NCBI RefSeq assembly: GCF_963678635.1
Contig: NC_087062.1
Span: 45,024,395-45,088,394 of the forward strand
Source of the DNA: Symsagittifera roscoffensis
Lineage: Eukaryota > Xenacoelomorpha > Acoela > Convolutidae
Direction of reading: 5' to 3'
DNA length: 64,000 bases
The position numbers and the translations under genes are program-made. The notes below the pieces were generated by a model. It was not told the origin of the DNA, made no database searches, and worked only from the letters and a program-made list of their open reading frames with translations. Shown here piece after piece: positions 31,047-42,746 of the stretch (positions are counted from its first letter, which is position 1; each line of letters starts with the position of its first letter).

Positions 31047-31229
31047 ATTGACTCTTTTCCAACTATCTGCTGGCTATGTTTTTGGACTAAAGTCAGCTTA
31101 TTAAAATGGGAGCGTAGGGTCTAAATACGCAGTCCACTTTTTTTCTAACCCAAGTAGCAAATATTGGTGCTATTTTTGGTGGCACTATTATTTTCATAAA
31201 ACCGGTTCAAAGACCGTTTAAATCTCTGT

Positions 31230-32015
31230 GTGCCTTAAATTTTGCTAGTCTTTTTACCGATTCACCCGGCATTCGAAACTTGAATTGGTGGGATTCTTGA
31301 CACATTTGTTGGATTTTTTTTTCATTTTCTCAAAACTACCCAATCTGAAATCCTCAAAGACTTCAAACAAATGAAAAAATTACTGGAATCTCACCTGCAT
31401 AAACTGCTCCGCCTTGTTTTCGCAGAAAATATTAATGGCTTTAGAAAATGCCCAAATTATGAACTGCTGATCGTTTCTTCGCAACTATTTTTTTCTCGAA
31501 ATCTATCGAGCCGAGGTCAGACGCTCAATCGCAAGAAACGGTGTTAGAATTCCTGCTTGTGTAGATGAAAACGGCTACGCCCTTATTTTTTGGAAAAGAA
31601 CTACAGATTTATGAATTGTCTAATTTTGAAGTTTCGACCAATTTTATGGAAACTTCGATTTTTCCTTGAAAATAGTTTGCCAAATCTGAGATAAAGGGTA
31701 GCTGAATTTGTTAGAAACTACCCTGCAAAATCTGTGTGTAAGAATTGAATTTAAAAATTTAGGTTTTTTTTTCGCTCTGATTTCGACTGCGCCTGATTTT
31801 GTTTTTATAGAAGTCCTTTTTGGTTTCCTGCGAAAAAAGTCCAAGTTTTGCAATGTTGACCGTTTGTTAGGAGTTTTTTTTTGGAGAACTACGCTGCCAA
31901 ATTTGAGGTTAAGGGTAAACTGTTTTATGGTAGTATCATAGAACTCAAAAACTCCACGAAGATCTGGAAAGTGCTGAAAAGAGGAGCCTCTCTGCACAGT
32001 AATTGAAGTCAACAT
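31230..32015 (+). repeat. Old dispersed repeat related to 2.5-3.3 kb
   Basis: The phrases 'gaaactaccctgcaaaatc', 'caaatctgagataaagggta' and 'aactacgctgccaaatttgagg' recur, as in intron 1. Minus-strand open frames here are low-complexity and not supported as genes. Confidence 0.4.
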
Positions 32016-32165
32016 ACGATTGATGTAAATCAGTATGCAAAACTAGCAGAGCATTTCCAAAGATTAAAAAAAAGTATGCAAGCTACAAAAATTCCGACAA
32101 ATAGCTTCCGTTTTACAATTTCCCAAGTTGAAAAACACATCATCTACAAGTTTATTATTTTGTAT

Positions 32166-32610
32166 TAAATTATATTATATTATATTATATTATATTATAT
32201 TATATTATATTATATTATATTATATTATATTGTATTATTTTATATTACAATTTATTATATTATATTATTTTATTTTGTTTTATATTACTTTATGTTATAG
32301 CTTATTTTTTAAAAATATGTTATGTTATATTTTATTATATTATATTATTTTTTATTATATTGTCTCATATTATATTATATGTTTTTGTTTTATTTTATAT
32401 TATATTAATTTATAGTATATTATAAAAGATTATTTGATATTTAATTATAGTATATTAAATTATATTTTATTATATAATAATATATTACATTATTTTAAGT
32501 TATTTTTTTTTTCAAAATTTTTCTGTTTTTTAAATATTATTTTACATTATTTGAGATATTATAATAAATTATTTTATATTAAGTTATATTTAATTATTTT
32601 ACCTTATTTT
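32166..32610. repeat. AT pentanucleotide tract (TATAT)n
   Basis: About twelve perfect TATAT units (32168-32230) are followed by nearly 400 bp of decayed period-5 AT sequence. Open frames made of Tyr/Ile/Leu repeats in it are artefacts of composition. Confidence 0.9.
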
Positions 32611-32619
32611 AATTTGTAA

Positions 32620-33660
32620 GAACCCTCAAAAAAATGCCACAACGCAGGAAAAATTAAACTCCTCCGTTTGAAACGCAAAGCCCCTGAGAAATGTGAGAAT
32701 CAAATTGGAAGGTTGAATACCCTCTGAGAAAGCATATTAAGAATAAGTTGACCCGGATACTCGCAATTAACTTTGGACTCTACTTAGGGTGTAGTATATT
32801 ATCTGAGTTTAAGTTTTGGATTTTTATGGTTTTCAGGTTGAACTATCTAACAGAGTATATGGGGAAGTATGTCACTTAGAGGAAGACCGCAATGAGTCTA
32901 ATATATGCGAAACACTCAATTGCGAAGGATATTGATTGCTCCCTCCATCTGTGTGTGGGAGAGCTTTTGCTTGGAAGAAATTGTTATTTGGTTTTTCGAT
33001 TAGAGGTTGCCTTGAGTATTTCAGTAGGACTATTTAGGCAATCGCAAGAAAAAAAAACAAGACCTAGTTGAGTGCGATAACAACAAAACATTCACTTGCG
33101 AAGACGACTATTCTGAATTACCTTTATTTGGACCATTGCAACTACCTTAGGTTTTAATATTATTTACACAAAAACATAACGGCTTTTTGAAACAAATTAT
33201 TTTACACCTTGCAGAAGTTTGATAATATTAGGGCAGTGTTTTGCTACTGAGACGAGAGGTTACTTTTACCTATAGGAACTGTTTTGTTTTTATCGTGTGT
33301 TACTTTGTTGAGCGTTGTTGATAAAAATCAGTGTGTGTGTGTGTTTTTGTGCTGACTTGACTCATTTTAAGAAAAACTAACGTAAACGTGAAACGGGAAT
33401 CCTTTTTTTTATTGTAGATATAGCTCATTTATACTTTTTTTGTTAAAATTTAAAGTTCGAATAAAATTCGCAGCGAAACGTTTGTGTTCTTCACCGATCT
33501 TGTGAACTGTAATCAGTGTCCTTTGCATGCTTAAATTACAATCTAAACAAAAATAGAAGGAGCTCATTTGATGAAGAAACTAGAAAATCTTTGCTGAGCA
33601 CATGTAGCACATCAAAGCTAATGATGAGAGACCGTTAGTCCTCCATAAACCGTGCCAACC
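32620..33660 (+). other. Intergenic, nothing recognised
   Basis: AT-rich, without a supported gene. A short (GT)n run at about 33331-33344 is the only simple feature. Confidence 0.6.
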
Positions 33661-33699
33661 TGAAAGAGTTAATGGAAATCAGCAACAAGGCAACGCTCG

Positions 33700-33740
33700 A
33701 AAGAGAGAGAGAGGGAGAGAGAGAGAGAGAGAGAGAGAGT
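33700..33740. repeat. (GA)n microsatellite
   Basis: About twenty GA units with two interruptions. It lies at the left edge of the decayed retroelement block. Confidence 0.85.
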
Positions 33741-35267
33741 GAGCAGTCATCTCTGGCATGGTACTGTAAGAATGCATTGATGCCTAACATCAGTCGTAGA
33801 GAAAACAATTCAGAAGTGATCTCAAAGAAAAATTTCGTTGCGAGATTTGGCGAGCCAGTTGAGGTTACAATAGTCAGTCATTTTGTCTGGTCAGTCTCGG
33901 AACAATGAACTGCATTTAAGCTTCGATCAACTGAGATCAACAAATTCAGAACTGGAGTTCATACCAAGTCCCAGATACGGCAAGAAAAAGAAAGGAGCGT
34001 CTACTTCATGAGACCGGTGACCAACGGAGTCACAAAGGGGTCATCTTCGACATTTGACAAGTTCATGATTTCAATGAGAACACTAAGAAATTACCCGAGA
34101 AGTCGTTGACACTAATTTTGACGCAAATGAAGAGCTCATAACGAGCAATGAAAAAAAAACCTTAGAGACATGATGGCGAGACATGATGAATTGCGACAAT
34201 ATGCGCCTGGAAAGATTGACAGAGTGGATAAGGAAGCACGGTATGGGCTGAATAATGAGCTGGCTTGAATATGAATTGAGATGAAGCACGAGCAAGAAAT
34301 TGATCAGTATATTGCAGAGAACCTGCACAACGCAGCCAGATTGGTGGAATCAAGAGAAAGACGGATAGCGCAAGAGATTTAACGGCTCTTGATTGAACGT
34401 TATCGAATCAACTGCGAGACAAAGACCAATGTGAAGGTTCACAAGGAAATGACAACAGATCTGTTGATAAGGAAGCTCGATTAAATGTTGAGCAAGGTCG
34501 GGTTGGAACTCCAACGCAACCAAACAGAGGTTGCCTCAGGTTTAACTTTACCATCTTTTTCTCAATAAAATTGTGCCCCCGATATCTCGGCAATGGCACG
34601 TGGCACGATTTAGGTTTCTATAATTGAACTGTTAGTAGGCCCATTGAATAAAAGGTTACGCAAACCTCAGAATCCAATGAAAGTATTGACAGATAAAAAA
34701 AACTCTCTCTGCAAATAAAATTGAAAAAGACTTTTGAAACGGGGAAACGACACCTGGATTGAGCAAAAAGAAGCTCCACTAACGATGAAGAAAAAATGCA
34801 GCACAGTGACAAGTAACCTCGAGGATATGGCCTTCAGTTTTGTATGGCAAAAAGAGAACATGAACATGACAGTATTCCTGAAGGTTTTATAAATCCTAAT
34901 AAATCATTTTGGTGCAGGAGCACAAGGACACCAGGCGATGATGAGATTCGTTAAAAGGCATCACTTCAATGATGATGAGTCAATTGATAGACTCATAGAC
35001 AATTTGGAGGTGCCGTGGTGGAGGAGCAATCCTGATTCAAGGATTTCGGAAAAAAATATGACCATCCTGCCCAAGTTTATGGACGGTGTGAAGAGGTAGA
35101 ACCATGCTCACCACTCACTTCATCCAGTCTACTAGCTGAATATGCTGCCACGCCAGATGATTTGCGCATGAAGTCAGGAGAATACGTACTACTCTAGGCA
35201 ATTAAAGTGGCACGAATACCCGCACGGTTTCTGGTTGTACAAGCCACATAATGACATAGACAAAAGG

Positions 35268-35315
35268 TGATCTGGTGCAAGCTGCGGCTCCTTAGACCAC
35301 CATATTTCAGATGGC
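35268..35315 (+). pseudogene. Gag zinc-knuckle remnant
   Basis: The frame reads SGASCGSLDHHISDGP. Spacing fits CX2CX4HX4C with the first and last cysteines replaced by glycine, which is consistent with point decay of a CCHC knuckle. Confidence 0.4.
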
Positions 35316-35769
35316 CCCAAATTAAAACAGGGCGTGAAAGCCATTGGATTTCTCCACGACGACCTGGACGCTATTGATGAGGAATCATGATGGAGTTTGC
35401 CCAGCGATGCTTCTTCTGCAACCTCGAGGGACAGTTCAATTCAGAAGTTCAGATTGCACTCAGTCTTGTAATGCAGTGAAGCACATTGGGCAAGAGGAGG
35501 CGCTAACGGGAGCAAAAACAAGCCAAGAATGCTTGATGAGTGAAGTCTAAGCAAGAAATGGCTCGTTTTTTGCCAGGAGGAAAGAAGCGCGTAACCCACT
35601 AGAGTTTTAAGTGTAGTAAAACCGAGCCAAACGGGGGATGGGGCCGGCAGTATTTGTAGCCTAAGGTAGACTGTTGGGCAGAAAACCTTTTATGAAACCG
35701 GTTGGGGCGCAGCCGAACGCAATTGGATAAGTCAGTAGATAAAAGGAGAGGAGAGGCACCAAACAAACC

Positions 35770-37400
35770 TCAAGGTCATGAGCTTGATAAATGACGATGA
35801 AGTGAACTCGGGTCCAGGCGGGCCCTGGCGGTGCAATTAATGATCGAGAATGCTGATGAGAAGGGACTGGAAGGCCAATGTATAGGCTGTCACGGTTGGA
35901 TGCATTCGAACTGCACCGACATCGGAGAATACTTACGCTGGAGTAAAATATTACGAAAGAGTTTTTGTGCTCCTAGAAAACTCATCTCCATTGCAAACAG
36001 ATACGAGCGAAAATAACGGGGAAATGGTGAGCGGATTGCGTGGACAGAGAGAGCAGCGATTCTGGGAAATCATAAAAACACGATTGTTTGGAACTGGAAT
36101 ATTCAACGCGCAAGAGCGAGTTTGCCAAAAAGAACCCGATTCACAGAAAGTCTTTATCTCAAGAACATAAACAGAAACCGAATTGATGACAAAACTGAAA
36201 TATTGGAAACCGAGAAAGAAAGGGACAAAAGACAAGGTCTGTTACGTCTTGCTTTTCCACTAGAAGCAAATCGGCATCCTCCTGAGGGATGGTTGGCACA
36301 ACGACTTGGAGGAGTAAAATTAAATGGGAGCGTGGAAACCAATACTGCTCAGTCAAGTAACAATTTTAGACTATGGCCATCTACCGACCGCTTTGAAGAA
36401 CTCTCAGCCATTATCAAAACCTGGAAAAAATTTAACCCAATTGTTGGAGGAGACTTCGCCTCGTCGTTAGGAACATCGGACAACAGATCAGTTGCTCAGG
36501 CGTTAGGGCTTTTTAGTAAGGAAAAAACAAATGCTGCCGGGAACGACCTGACCATCAATTGCAACGCCAACATAATGTGTTGGGCAAAATTTTTTTAGGT
36601 AGGAGAAAAAATAACTTGAAAAACCTGAGTATTATTTTGTAGTACTAACTAGGTAGCTTATGTATCCAACAGGGCGACAGGCAGGAGCCCGGTCTTAACG
36701 AATATCTGTGACGAGGAACGATGATGGTGGATTGACATATCATCTATCAAAGAAAGGGTGTACCAGACCCTGAAATTGATAGGGATCAAATAAAAAAATT
36801 CGATACGGGAGGAATTTCGAATTGCAGAGGAGCACCAAAAGCAACTTTTCGGTAGTGTTTACTAATTTTTTTTGAAAGAACAGAGCTGAACAAAGCGTTA
36901 ATGAGCTCGATGACCAAATCAAAGTATGTTGTGGTCTATTTACAAGCAGCTGACGCTCTAGAGGCGCCAATTAATCAGAAGGAGATGGAAGGAGGACTCA
37001 AAGTGATAAAGAACAGCATGCCGGAGAAAGATGGTGCCAGGATGCAGCTCTAGAAGTTGTATTGGACGATGTGAAGTACTCAGTGTAAGTATGTATCATC
37101 AATGTTCCCAATACGGTCCCAAGCATGTTCATGAAAGTGTCGAAAGATGAGTGGCTGATTCCCCTACTCAAGCAGGGTACAACGAACGACCTCAACAGAT
37201 ACCATGGGCCAAACTTAATGACCATAGCCGGGCTAATGCATCCACAAATTTTTGCGTCCAGTCATAGGATCTTGACAAAAACCTTAGAGGTGATGGAATA
37301 GAACCAAAGTGCATCCAGGAAAAGCAAGTCAACAGTCGTCCAGAGTGGCTCGGCTATAACAAAAGCCTATCCTAGTGTTAACAAGGTACTACTATGATAA
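35770..37400 (+). mobile_element. Decayed LINE: PHD-like finger, endonuclease, RT N-part
   Basis: Three LINE parts appear in order: NADEKGLEGQCIGCHGWMHS (PHD-like C/H finger, 35847-35910), ELSAIIKTWKKFNPIVGGDF (endonuclease-like, about 36400-36460) and EMEGGLKVIKNSMPEKDGAR (first RT block, about 36980-37040). Frameshifts separate them. The same orientation as the host Gypsy remnant makes exact limits uncertain. Confidence 0.6.
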
Positions 37401-38579
37401 AAACTACTGGAGGAGAGTTCAGGAGCACTGAATCGCTCTCTGCCTATGAATCATCACTGATCGGATAAAACGACAAACTTGAACAGGGCAGAGAGGCTGT
37501 GAAAAAGCGAGGTTCTAGTTTGAGAAAAAACACCTTGACGAGAGTTAGAAAACATTCGCTTTTGGAGAGCTCGACAAAGAACATCTCGAAAATAAGAATA
37601 CTAGATACCCTCATAGAAATTGCAGAACAGCAAAATTCAAGAATAAAACGGGACTGCCAAACCTAGTTAAAGAAAAAAAATGGGGATATAATCTAATTCC
37701 AAGCGCACAAGAGACCTAAACGTCGAAGAAACCGCAGAAGCTTCAAAATTAACGACAAATGTGAGATAGTGGTCGGCAACAGACATTTAAAGCTGCAAAG
37801 TGTAGAAGATAGATGGTAATGCTTCATATGGAACAACGGGAACTGAGCTGAAGTCAAGACGCAATCAGGAAAAATTGGCTTTATAAGCTGCTGAAGTTTT
37901 CTCGTCTATGAATCCGGAGATGACTAGACTAACGTTGGTAACACCGTATGCGACATAAAATATTGAAAACTGCTTGCAGCAACGGCACGAACAACTGCTT
38001 CAATGGGAAAAAGCAATGGCGGTTTGCAGTTTGAAACAGGAGATGATAAAAAGGGGCAAGAGATACAAGTTAACGGTATGACATTCAGGGGAAGGCAGTA
38101 GCCGAGTATGCGTAATCAAATTGGCTTGTGCGACAAACGAACGGCGGGCCACCGCCAGGCGCTGAAAATCCGAAGCCTGGAATTGAACGAGACTTCCGGG
38201 AAAAAATGGGAAGAAAAAGAGGAAAGCAGGCTAATGTCGGTAATGCGAGTGGAAGGCTACCTGGAGGTGAAGAATCTGACCCAGTCATCAGGTATGACAC
38301 TGGTCAACTTAGAAAATTATGAAGAATACCTGCACAAGAAGAATCCAAGCACGGAAACAGGAGTCAAGAGCAGTGAGAGCTCTACTCATAGCGGGAAAGA
38401 GAAGAATGATGAGGGTAGACTGACATCACTTGGAGGTCGATGGCTTGTACCCAAAACTGATGAACGTAGATAGCATAAACATATAAACTTAAGACTATGT
38501 CAAAAGCGCAAGCGAGCAAGTGGAATGCATGCACCTATATAGGGCAGGAAAAACACAAAAGTCAGATGCATTGGAAACA

Positions 38580-39060
38580 ACGCCATGCTTGAAAACGATG
38601 CCGATAACTTACGCAGCGCCCATGCTTGATACACACGGAAAGGAACTCGCAGTAAAAGGCTCGCTGGATAGCTGTGCTGTAGTTAATGTCATGCCCGTTA
38701 GTACTTGGACAGATATGCGCTTCGACAGATTGGACTTGGTGCTTACCAATATTCGGTGTTCACCGGTTAGCTGCTGTAAGCCAAGGGGCAATTCATAAAG
38801 CTGGGAGAAGGTCGGTTATGTCACTGCATTTGAGAGGAGGACATCTCTAGATGAGGTTCCTGATGATAAAGAACCTTGATATTTCCGACCAAATAATCCT
38901 GGCGCGCAATTTTATATAGATTTTTGAGTTGACCGTTGACCTGAATGAAGGCTTAGTAAAAACAAAAAATTCAGAAATTAAGTATGAAAAGAAACAATTT
39001 AAAAAGATTTTGATAGACCAAAAAATTAGGTAAAAACAAACCTAAGCAGTTATTGCTACT
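38580..39060 (+). pseudogene. Retropepsin-like protease remnant of Gypsy element
   Basis: The frame reads GSLDSCAVVNVMPVSTWTDM. LDSCA is at the position of the catalytic D-[ST]-G-A of retropepsins, with Cys in place of Gly. Downstream, IILARNFI resembles the ILGRDF flap/end motif. Stops and a shift at about 38763 show decay. Confidence 0.65.
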
Positions 39061-39794
39061 TTTAGGGTGGGTATTTTAATTGGACTTAGTATTAGTGAGC
39101 AAGTTCGAAGTGTGTTTGGTTTACGATCAAAATTTCAACGCCAGCGCTTTCAGAAATTTTTTTCTCAATAGCACACCGTGCGTACTATATGAGACTGCCT
39201 TTTTGAGCACTCAGGAAACGATGGCCACAATACAGCGCAAAGGGAAGCTTGTAAACAGCTGGCCCCGGAACAAAATGAGTAGAAATTCAGAAAATTTAAA
39301 TACCTGAATGCCCTTTTCACGCTGATAAAGAACGCATATTGAGGAGAACTAGTGAGTTTAAAGTTTTTAAGAGTGTTTTCAATAAAATTGAAAACGGCAA
39401 AAGATTGCCTAGTTGCTGGCATTTTCCTAATAAGAGACCAACGGAATCAGATCTAGCATCAGACAAAAACGATTTGCCTGAATCATCTGAGATGTAAGAT
39501 ATTGGACAAAAAGCCGAGATTATTGAGTTGTGTGTTAAAATGAAAATGAGACTTTTTTGAGGCATAAAGCAGATTTAGGTTGTTCCAAAATTGCCGAATC
39601 TGAGATCGTGGTGGAGAGGGTTGCATTACCTAGGAAAGTGCGCTAGGGAAATTGACGCCATAGAAGTCAATGGCAAAATGGAAAAAGTAGGTGTCGATAG
39701 AAAAAAAAATGATAGTAACTTCTAATTCTCCTTGAGTAGGAGGCGTGATGATGGTAACAAAATTAGGACAATCTAAAAATTTTTTCTGATTCCG

Positions 39795-40001
39795 TTGCTT
39801 GAACGCAGAAGCAGTAACAGACGCGTTATCCTTCGCCGAATTGATGAAAATCTCTCAAATCTGGGAGATGCAAAGCTCTTCAGAATGTTGAATTTGGGCT
39901 CAGCGTTCGACCAGGTGGCCCTACAACTGAAAGACCGAAACAGGACAGGCTTTGCGTGCGAGCTGCGACTTTTTCCGTGTTACTGTGAAACAACAAACTG
40001 A
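39795..40001 (+). pseudogene. Gypsy RT remnant (motif near the first catalytic Asp)
   Basis: The frame has RRIDENLSNLGDAKLFRMLN followed by LGSAFDQVALQLKDRNRTGF. This matches the Gypsy RT block L..LG.A..F..LDL.S.FWQ, with Asn where the catalytic Asp would be and Asp for Trp. The rest of RT, RNase H and integrase are missing. Confidence 0.75.
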
Positions 40002-40310
40002 CTAGAAACGGAGAAAACAATAGAATATATGTTGCTGGCAGGAACAAGTTTCTCAATTTCTTGATAATTATAATTTAGCTCCGATGTTTTTTGTGGAATT
40101 ACAAACGGGCTAGAAACGGAAAAAAACACCATCTATAATGCTGGCAGGAACAAATTTATCAATTTTCGGAACAAATTCATCAATTTCTGCATAAATTTGC
40201 TCCTATGTTATTGTGGAATATCAAACGGTCTGGATGGAAAAGGAGAACAAAAAAGTATCAATGATGCTGGCGGGAACAATTAATCAATTTCTCGATCCAA
40301 AAAAAAAGGA
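39975..40310 (+). repeat. Three diverged tandem repeats of about 110 bp
   Basis: The series 'tgtgaa-acaac/tcaaac-g/ctagaaacgga ... atgctggc(a/g)ggaacaa-ttatcaattt' occurs three times in a row, with an extra partial repeat in the second copy. It starts exactly where RT homology stops. Confidence 0.6.
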
Positions 40311-41370
40311 AACCACCTGAAACAAAACTCAAAATCAAAAACAATAGCCGGTGGTGGTCGGTGGGTAGGCCTGTTTGAATGCTTTTCCATCTCGCGTGAT
40401 GACTTTGAGTTTGACAATAGCTGGTTGTCTGCAGAGTTGATTAAAAGAGGGTGAGTAGCTAGGCGCTTTTTCTAGCCACAGTGTATTTTACTTTAACTAT
40501 TCAGTGCAACAACATGATTAAGGCATTTTTTAATGAACGATTGTAAATTAACTTCAACTGGCTGTGTCACCGTTCAAAAACCAATTCGAAATTCAAGTCA
40601 AAAGTAGAGAAAAACTGCAGTGTATGAAAAGCATTGAAGGCTAGAAAGAACTTTAACGTACGACTCATCATCTTAGAGAATTTTTGTGCTAATTTTGGGA
40701 AAGCAGTGAAAATGTTGTTTGCTTTCATTTGTGAGACGTGGTGGCTGGAATTGTTGTAGATAATTTTGATTTTCTGACGTTTTTTGTAAACAGTTTTTCG
40801 CAGGCAGTATGGAAGCGGAGGCCCCGTTCCTACAGATTTTGTAGTTTTTCGAATTCGTTTTTGATTTCTATTTCTTACAACTATAATAGGCTTTTTAATT
40901 ACTGCAAGACCGTGGTTATTGTATTGAACTCTATGTTGAGTTTTTGTTTCAGAGCATAATTAGTTGATGCTGAGGAGAAGATGTCAACCCGTCTCTTAAG
41001 GAGCTAATATAAATTTCTTTCTATAAATAGTTCAAAAAAATGTTTTTTATCCATTCAAAATTTTAATCACGTTGTTTGGGTATTCGAGACAAATTTACGT
41101 GCTTATTTTAGACAAGTACTCGAAAACTAAATAGGGTTCGAGAATTTGTGACATTTGTAAAACAAACAAACTTTTTCGCGTTTTGTTGCGCAACTAGAGG
41201 TTTTAAATTATGAATCTGATTCAAACAAAAAGGTTTAAGATCTTCAAATATGCTTTAATCCTCATTTGTTCTTATTTTATAACAAATCATTAGTTGAAAA
41301 ATTATAATTTTTTAAAAAATTTTGCTGAAGAATTCTGAGAGTTTTCAATCTGTATTGGTTTTTACAAATT
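40311..41370 (+). other. Intergenic, nothing recognised
   Basis: AT-rich with no gene or clear repeat that I can support. Confidence 0.6.
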
Positions 41371-41709
41371 TTATTTGATGCCAATTTTAAACAAACAAGT
41401 AAGTTTTTTCAACAACTTTATCCTTAGCCAAATTGCTCGAATCAGGAACAATAGCTTCAATGTCAGCTTTTCGTCGCCCAGGTTAACTGCCTGGTTTCTC
41501 TCGCTTATGAGCTTTCCAAGGGCTCGCGATGCAACCCGAATTGACCAACCTTCTGGATATTGGCTATCGAATATTTGTTTGCCGATGATTTCCATCAATT
41601 TATCAAATTTCTCCCATAACGACGGATGTCCTGCAGAAAACACGGTGAAAAACTCAATCACCACCTTTTTTGTAATGAAGCGGGCGCACTTTCTGGAATA
41701 TAGTTTCAT
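41371..41709 (-). CDS. Hypothetical minus-strand ORF, 112 aa, possibly a 3' exon
   Basis: I do not recognise it. The frame has a mixed, protein-like composition (HPSLWEKFDKLMEIIGKQIF, GWSIRVASRALGKLISERN) and a hydrophobic C-terminal run. Its TAA stop overlaps an AATAAA on the minus strand, so transcription could end here. A ctgcag|gacatcc on the minus strand could be an acceptor. Alternatively it is a transposon fragment, since decayed elements surround it. Confidence 0.35.
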   Translation of the reverse strand: MKLYSRKCARFITKKVVIEFFTVFSAGHPSLWEKFDKLMEIIGKQIFDSQYPEGWSIRVASRALGKLISERNQAVNLGDEKLTLKLLFLIRAIWLRIKLLKKLTCLFKIGIK

Positions 41710-42398
41710 ACCTGGATCTGTTTTTTACGAACCTCTGTTAACACTGTTTGATTTAAAATATAAGTTTTTTAAAATCAAAATTGGCAGCTTTGCGGATGTG
41801 TTTGGTGTCTCTGTAGTGATTTGCAAAGCGGAATGTAGTTTGTTGCTGCCCGCAACACTCCAAGAACACCCATCATTGTCATCAAGGTATTCCCTAAGGT
41901 ATTTCCCTTGCTTCCTTTAAAAAGTGGTCTCTCGAAATGGGCTCTTCCGTCATGCGACGGTCCGTGCACAGGTTGAATAAGGCCATATCAACGCTGAATA
42001 AATACATCGGCAAATTTTTATGGTTAAATCAAGTCGATTTCAAAGCATCCAGAGATATGCAATTTAAAATCTACCCTCCTCGGTTATAGAACTGATGGAA
42101 TTGTCTATTTTTGAGTTTTTTGCAGTCGCCGAGGCAGAGCATTGCACACCTCAGAAGTGCAAAACTTATTTTGGTTCTTACAAAATTTATTGTGTCGGAG
42201 TAAGATTCGTTCTGCTTTTGGCTTTTGGTTGAGTTTTACTGCCAGTTTCTGAAAGGTTTTTGTAGAGCCTGGTGCTGCTGCTTCAAAAAATGCAAAAACT
42301 AGTGGAGTAAAGCTGCGGTTTTCCACATTCAGGGTTCTTCGTTGGCTTTTTTAAATGTTTCCACACTGATGATATTTGTAGGCGTCAGATATAGTTAC

Positions 42399-42455
42399 AG
42401 GGCAGGATTTAGCATTGGGGGTTCATAGGGCAGGATTTAGCATTGGGGGGTTTAG
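42399..42455 (+). repeat. 25-bp tandem duplication
   Basis: cagggcaggatttagcattggggg is repeated in tandem with ttcatag between. It lies inside the RT remnant. Confidence 0.6.
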
Positions 42456-42527
42456 TTTGAAAAAGTTCTGCTGATTTGGCTTTCCCAGAGTCCATTCGCT
42501 TTGATGTCAAGTCGAGCGTCATCTTCA

Positions 42528-42746
42528 CTAGTGGTAGTTTTTTTTGTGAAGCATTTCGCCTTTCAACGATTGAAGTTTCGCCTCTATCTCAGCATCATGT
42601 CGTACTTCGTCCAGGAGTGTCGCAAAGGTATCACGAGCTTCATTATGTCTTAGATGAGTGTATCCACGTTTGGAACAGTGTAGAGAGTGGTCAATGAAAA
42701 CGGTTGTCCGCATGGGCATATATGTGGGTTTTTTGGTGGTTACCAT
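42528..42746 (-). pseudogene. RT element C-terminal domain remnant
   Basis: The frame carries FIDHSLHCSKRGYTHLRHNE followed by ARDTFATLLDEVRHDAEIEA. This is the conserved DHAL.C..GG....RHNE.RD block of the invertebrate RT family. Confidence 0.75.

Larger units (their letters stand above)
28955..31200 (+). repeat. Dispersed repeat R1, copy c, with three nested insertions
   Basis: R1 starts with gtagttcagactcttatataggtcg and is broken at aggaaggcaaactccac. It resumes after the foldback element at 30302 and is broken again by a LINE at 30540-31046. It ends with ccaactatctgctggctatg. Removing the insertions restores the block order of copy a. Confidence 0.7.
33660..40010 (+). mobile_element. Decayed Gypsy-type LTR element with LINE sequence between gag and pol
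   Basis: Reading the plus strand through many stops and shifts gives a gag-like region (to about 35.6 kb) ending near a CCHC-like box at 35268-35315. Protease follows at 38.6-39.05 kb and RT at 39.8-40.0 kb. Between gag and pol (35.77-37.4 kb) lie PHD, endonuclease and RT pieces of a LINE. No LTRs could be paired by eye. All reading frames are broken. Confidence 0.65.

Noticed and set aside
32128-32619. Two Tyr/Ile/Leu-rich open frames
   Set aside because: They are translations of the AT pentanucleotide tract.
36154-36356. Minus-strand frames opposite the LINE endonuclease region
   Set aside because: They are antisense shadows of the plus-strand LINE remnant.
38085-38473. Overlapping plus and minus frames at 38.1-38.5 kb as a gene
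   Set aside because: They lie in the decayed retroelement and have no recognisable domain or conserved neighbours.
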